NCBI GenBank assembly: GCA_902800325.1
Contig: CADCDW010000035.1
Location: 1-33,833 of the forward strand
Direction: 5' to 3'
Source: an uncultured Lachnospiraceae bacterium
GTDB lineage: Bacteria > Bacillota > Clostridia > Lachnospirales > Lachnospiraceae
Length of the DNA: 33,833 nt
Both the position numbers and the translations under genes were made by a program. The notes below the pieces were generated by a model. That model worked only from the letters and a program-made list of their open reading frames with translations, did no database searches and was not told where the DNA came from. How positions within the stretch are numbered: the first letter of the stretch is position 1; every line of letters starts with the position of its first letter. This document shows positions 31,589 through 33,833 of the stretch, piece by piece.

Positions 31589-32030
31589 GTGTCAGACACT
31601 ACGAAAATTCGCAAAAAAAGAATAAACTGCCTCAGACTATCGGATTGTCATTTGCATTATTTTTAATTACGATGATAATCGGGTTTTATTTTAATGATAT
31701 TAAAGCACCGGACTATCTGGGACTACAACCTTTCATGAAATCCGAGGCACATTTTAAGGATGGTTCGGTTAAATATTTTGAAGATGGGGCGGAGACGAGT
31801 TTGTAGCCTGCGTTTTTGATAAAGAAGTCAAAGCAAAAGAACTTATAGAAGAATTTAATGAAAGACTCGCCAAAGAAGATGCAGCCGGCGTCTTCCCGTT
31901 TAAAGTTTCGGCTGCATGCGGTCACAAATATATAAACGAGGCCAACTATATAAGTCCTATCGAAGCGATACGTCAAGCCGACGCAATCATGTACGAAAAC
32001 AAAAAAATCATGAAAGTCTCCGCAGTATGA
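31589..32030 (+). pseudogene. Broken diguanylate cyclase (GGDEF) gene
   Basis: AAGGAG precedes a GTG at 31589 (MSDTTKIRKK). The frame is then lost in a run of A near 31615; in the next frame it goes on as KNKLPQTIGLSFALFLITMI, a membrane helix, to about 31780. From 31782 a third frame gives RWGGDEFVACVFDK and then a good GGDEF C-terminal half (VSAACGHKYI, IEAIRQADAIMYENKK) up to the TGA at 32030. A TGA lies in frame just before the RWGGDEF. The first half of the GGDEF domain and any sensor domain are missing, which points to a frameshift plus a large internal deletion in a former membrane cyclase. Confidence 0.75.
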
Positions 32031-32044
32031 TATAACAGAGGACA

Positions 32045-32130
32045 TTTCCGGCTGTCACATTTTATGATACACGCAAAGCACGCTTGCCGCTTAACGCTTT
32101 GCTTAGCACCAAAAATGTAATAGCCGGAAA
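32045..32130. repeat. 86-bp double inverted repeat
   Basis: Outer arms at 32045-32063 (TTTCCGGCTGTCACATTTT) and 32112-32130 are complementary in 17 of 19 positions. Inside, GCAAAGC (32073-32079) pairs with GCTTTGC (32096-32102). The element is more GC-rich than its surroundings and lies between the broken GGDEF gene and the 3' end of spoIIR. It resembles a REP-like or miniature inverted-repeat element, or a bidirectional transcript end without T-runs. Confidence 0.75.
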
Positions 32131-32142
32131 CGTCCCATCGCA

Positions 32143-32892
32143 TCAAAACCCCAGCATCTCCAGTAGTTTAAATCTTACTTCCACCTTATCATCTTTATCA
32201 AGGTCATACTTAACAAACAGTTTTTCATAGTCTTCTTCCCCCAGTACTTCTTCAAGTTTTTCGCCGTCTTCCTTTGTCACAACAGCTCCGGCTTCGTAGG
32301 GATAACACATCATAGGGTATAATATACACCAGAAGTTTTCGCCACGTGCTTCTCCTATATCTACGCGAAGTGCCTCATACTCACCGGCAGGAAGAACCAG
32401 CTCACCATACTGCCTGATAGGAAAATAATCCTTGGAAATGTATGCCTTAACTTTATAGGTATAGCCTGCCTCTCTTATACTTTTTTCCGCTATCTCCTTT
32501 ATATAATCGAGGTTATCGTTTAGATATGCCATAACATGTTCTCTTGTTTTATCTCCCTTAAGCTCACTTCCGATAGTCATAAGAATATCATCTCTGACTT
32601 TATATTTTAAAGCTATATCTTCCTCGCTATTACTGTTAGCACGAACGTGAAATCTTAAAATTGCATCTTCAAGACTGTCACAGTAAGGTGTTTCATATTC
32701 CTTAAATGCCTCAACCGCTTCCGACATACTTTCCGAATCCGAATTTTCAACAAATGATACATCTGATATCTGACGGTCTGCTTTGCTTATATTCAAAAGC
32801 CTAAAAAAATGTATTCCGTATGATATGGATATTCCTCCTACCACTCCTAAAAATATTCCGATTAGTGCCCCTCTTGCAATTCTTGTTGCCAT
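32143..32892 (-). CDS. spoIIR: Stage II sporulation protein R
   Basis: SpoIIR is the forespore signal that triggers SpoIIGA to process pro-sigma-E in the mother cell. The 249-residue protein has an N-terminal membrane/signal helix (ALIGIFLGVVGGISISYGI), a variable linker, and the conserved domain: ILRFHVRANSNSEEDIALKYKVRD (about residue 78), DYFPIRQYGELVLPAGEYEALRVDIGEARGENFWCILYP and a late VRFKLLEMLGF. A TAAGGAGG-type ribosome site precedes the ATG. The linker between helix and domain (about 35-75) is acidic. It is 26 nt downstream of the membrane-protein gene at the right edge, so the two may be transcribed together. Confidence 0.9.
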   Translation of the reverse strand: MATRIARGALIGIFLGVVGGISISYGIHFFRLLNISKADRQISDVSFVENSDSESMSEAVEAFKEYETPYCDSLEDAILRFHVRANSNSEEDIALKYKVRDDILMTIGSELKGDKTREHVMAYLNDNLDYIKEIAEKSIREAGYTYKVKAYISKDYFPIRQYGELVLPAGEYEALRVDIGEARGENFWCILYPMMCYPYEAGAVVTKEDGEKLEEVLGEEDYEKLFVKYDLDKDDKVEVRFKLLEMLGF

Positions 32893-32918
32893 AATATGCC
32901 TCCTTACAAATTATCTAA

Positions 32919-33833
32919 TCAGAATTCTTCCCCATCATACATCCTTTTAATCAGATTTCTTAATGTTATTTTTTCTTTTCCGTTTTTGTAAAAAACTTCG
33001 ACATCAACAGATTTGGTAACAGAAGGCATATTTTTAAGTTCATATACTATATCTTTCATTCTGTCATCCTCGCTGTAAAACCTTATCATCTTCAGATGTC
33101 CGAGATCCACATGATTTTCCTTAGCTTCATAATAACTATCAAGTGCTGCATCCAGTGTAGAGGCCATACATTCATAATCATCAGTTGATAAAAGTTCCTC
33201 TGAATCGCCCTTATAGTCCGATAAATCAGCTATCTCAAAATCAAACAAAAATCTGTCTTCCAAGCTTTTTTCTTTCATTTCCCTAACCGAAAGTCTCACG
33301 GCATAATCCATTGACTCAAGTGAGGACTGTCTGTCGTCAAGCCTGTTAAAATCCACCCGCTTATTGCAGCCATATAAGAAAAATGAACATCCGACCAGAA
33401 CAATCAACATTCTGATAACCCTTCTACCTATGATGACTCCGATAGGATTATCCCTTTCAACGGATTCATCAGGTTTTATCGCACTTCCGGTCACTACATA
33501 CTTTTCCTTTAACCTTGTTTTTTTGTTCCATTTTACACATAACACGAACAAAGGTATAAAAATACTAAGGGCGACGTCGAACCATATCAGATAATCCAAA
33601 AGATATGTCGAAGTATCATATAAGCTCCAAAGCCATACAAAAAGTCCTGTTAAAAGCATGACTAAAACCATAGTCCACCATTTATCCGAAACTATTTCTA
33701 TGGAATTGTTTGAAAGCTCACCCTTTTCATTTTTTTCAAAAGAGTTCCATCTCTTTGAAAATGCCACCCGCAAAAACTCTTTTGCGTAAAACATATAACC
33801 ACTTGCAACCGAGAAAACTCCTATAATCCAAGA
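32919..33833 (-). CDS. Membrane protein, 5' end cut by the window edge
   Basis: The reading frame stays open to the last base. The first Met inside the window (33794) has no ribosome site, and the 13 codons before it (WIIGVFSVASGY) form part of a membrane helix, so the start is probably beyond the window. At least 304 residues are visible, with four helices (around WIIGVFSVASGYMFYA, MVLVMLLTGLFVWLWSLY, LIWFDVALSIFIPLFVLCV and MLIVLVGCSFFLYG) and a C-terminal soluble part of about 150 residues rich in Asp, Glu and Lys. The family is not recognised. It precedes spoIIR by 26 nt. Confidence 0.7.
   Translation of the reverse strand, partial: SWIIGVFSVASGYMFYAKEFLRVAFSKRWNSFEKNEKGELSNNSIEIVSDKWWTMVLVMLLTGLFVWLWSLYDTSTYLLDYLIWFDVALSIFIPLFVLCVKWNKKTRLKEKYVVTGSAIKPDESVERDNPIGVIIGRRVIRMLIVLVGCSFFLYGCNKRVDFNRLDDRQSSLESMDYAVRLSVREMKEKSLEDRFLFDFEIADLSDYKGDSEELLSTDDYECMASTLDAALDSYYEAKENHVDLGHLKMIRFYSEDDRMKDIVYELKNMPSVTKSVDVEVFYKNGKEKITLRNLIKRMYDGEEF

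Noticed and set aside
31540-31806. An independent 88-residue membrane protein
   Set aside because: Its ATG has no ribosome site, while a GTG in another frame does; the downstream GGDEF half shows it is part of a broken larger gene.

Overview
The window looks like a piece of a low-GC, Gram-positive, motile and spore-forming Clostridia genome, most likely Lachnospiraceae. The signs are AT-rich intergenic DNA with vegetative TTGACA-17-TATAAT promoters and GGAGG ribosome sites, a large 263-nt SRP RNA beside tadA, a spoIIR gene, several chemoreceptors, and Lachnospiraceae-type hypothetical proteins (DUF6128-like, DUF1934, DUF1848). Genus cannot be decided from the sequence alone. No tRNA, rRNA, CRISPR array, intact insertion sequence or prophage was seen.

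Layout. 1-900: two consecutive tandem arrays of hairpin-forming units, both with an exact 74-bp period. 900-7,030 (mostly minus strand): a six-TM chemoreceptor, SRP RNA, tadA, an acetyltransferase gene (plus strand), a DUF6128-like gene, rsmA and tatD. 7,100-11,600: a sensory block with a PocR-domain mini-chemoreceptor, fucO (lactaldehyde/1,2-propanediol oxidoreductase), a PAS-PAS chemoreceptor and a second mini-chemoreceptor whose PocR domain has lost its Cys-rich half. 11,830-18,980 (plus): an aminotransferase, then malQ-plsC-membrane protein-CPBP protease, then murI-DUF1934-methyltransferase. 18,950-21,265: an accessory-looking patch with an acyltransferase remnant, a chloramphenicol-acetyltransferase-like gene, a DUF1848 gene and a short coding remnant. 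21,358-26,600: polyphosphate:AMP phosphotransferase, a zinc-ribbon membrane protein, ddl and a sodium:solute symporter. 26,600-33,833: a repeat-containing hypothetical, a HAD phosphatase, an HTH-Uma2 fusion, an SPFH/ribbon-helix-helix operon with a leader peptide and an operator, a broken GGDEF gene, spoIIR, and a membrane protein cut by the window edge.

Two themes stand out. First, the intergenic DNA is full of short, strictly periodic tandem arrays (74, 74, 27, 22, 39, 45, 50 and 11 bp). Three of them (after tadA, tatD and ddl) are serial copies of the 3' end of the neighbouring gene, stop codon included; the tatD and ddl periods are multiples of three. Second, four chemoreceptor-type genes of four architectures lie within 11 kb, and the PocR-type one sits directly downstream of fucO. 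Its domain family is named for a 1,2-propanediol-responsive regulator and fucO handles 1,2-propanediol, which suggests a metabolism-sensing chemotaxis unit.
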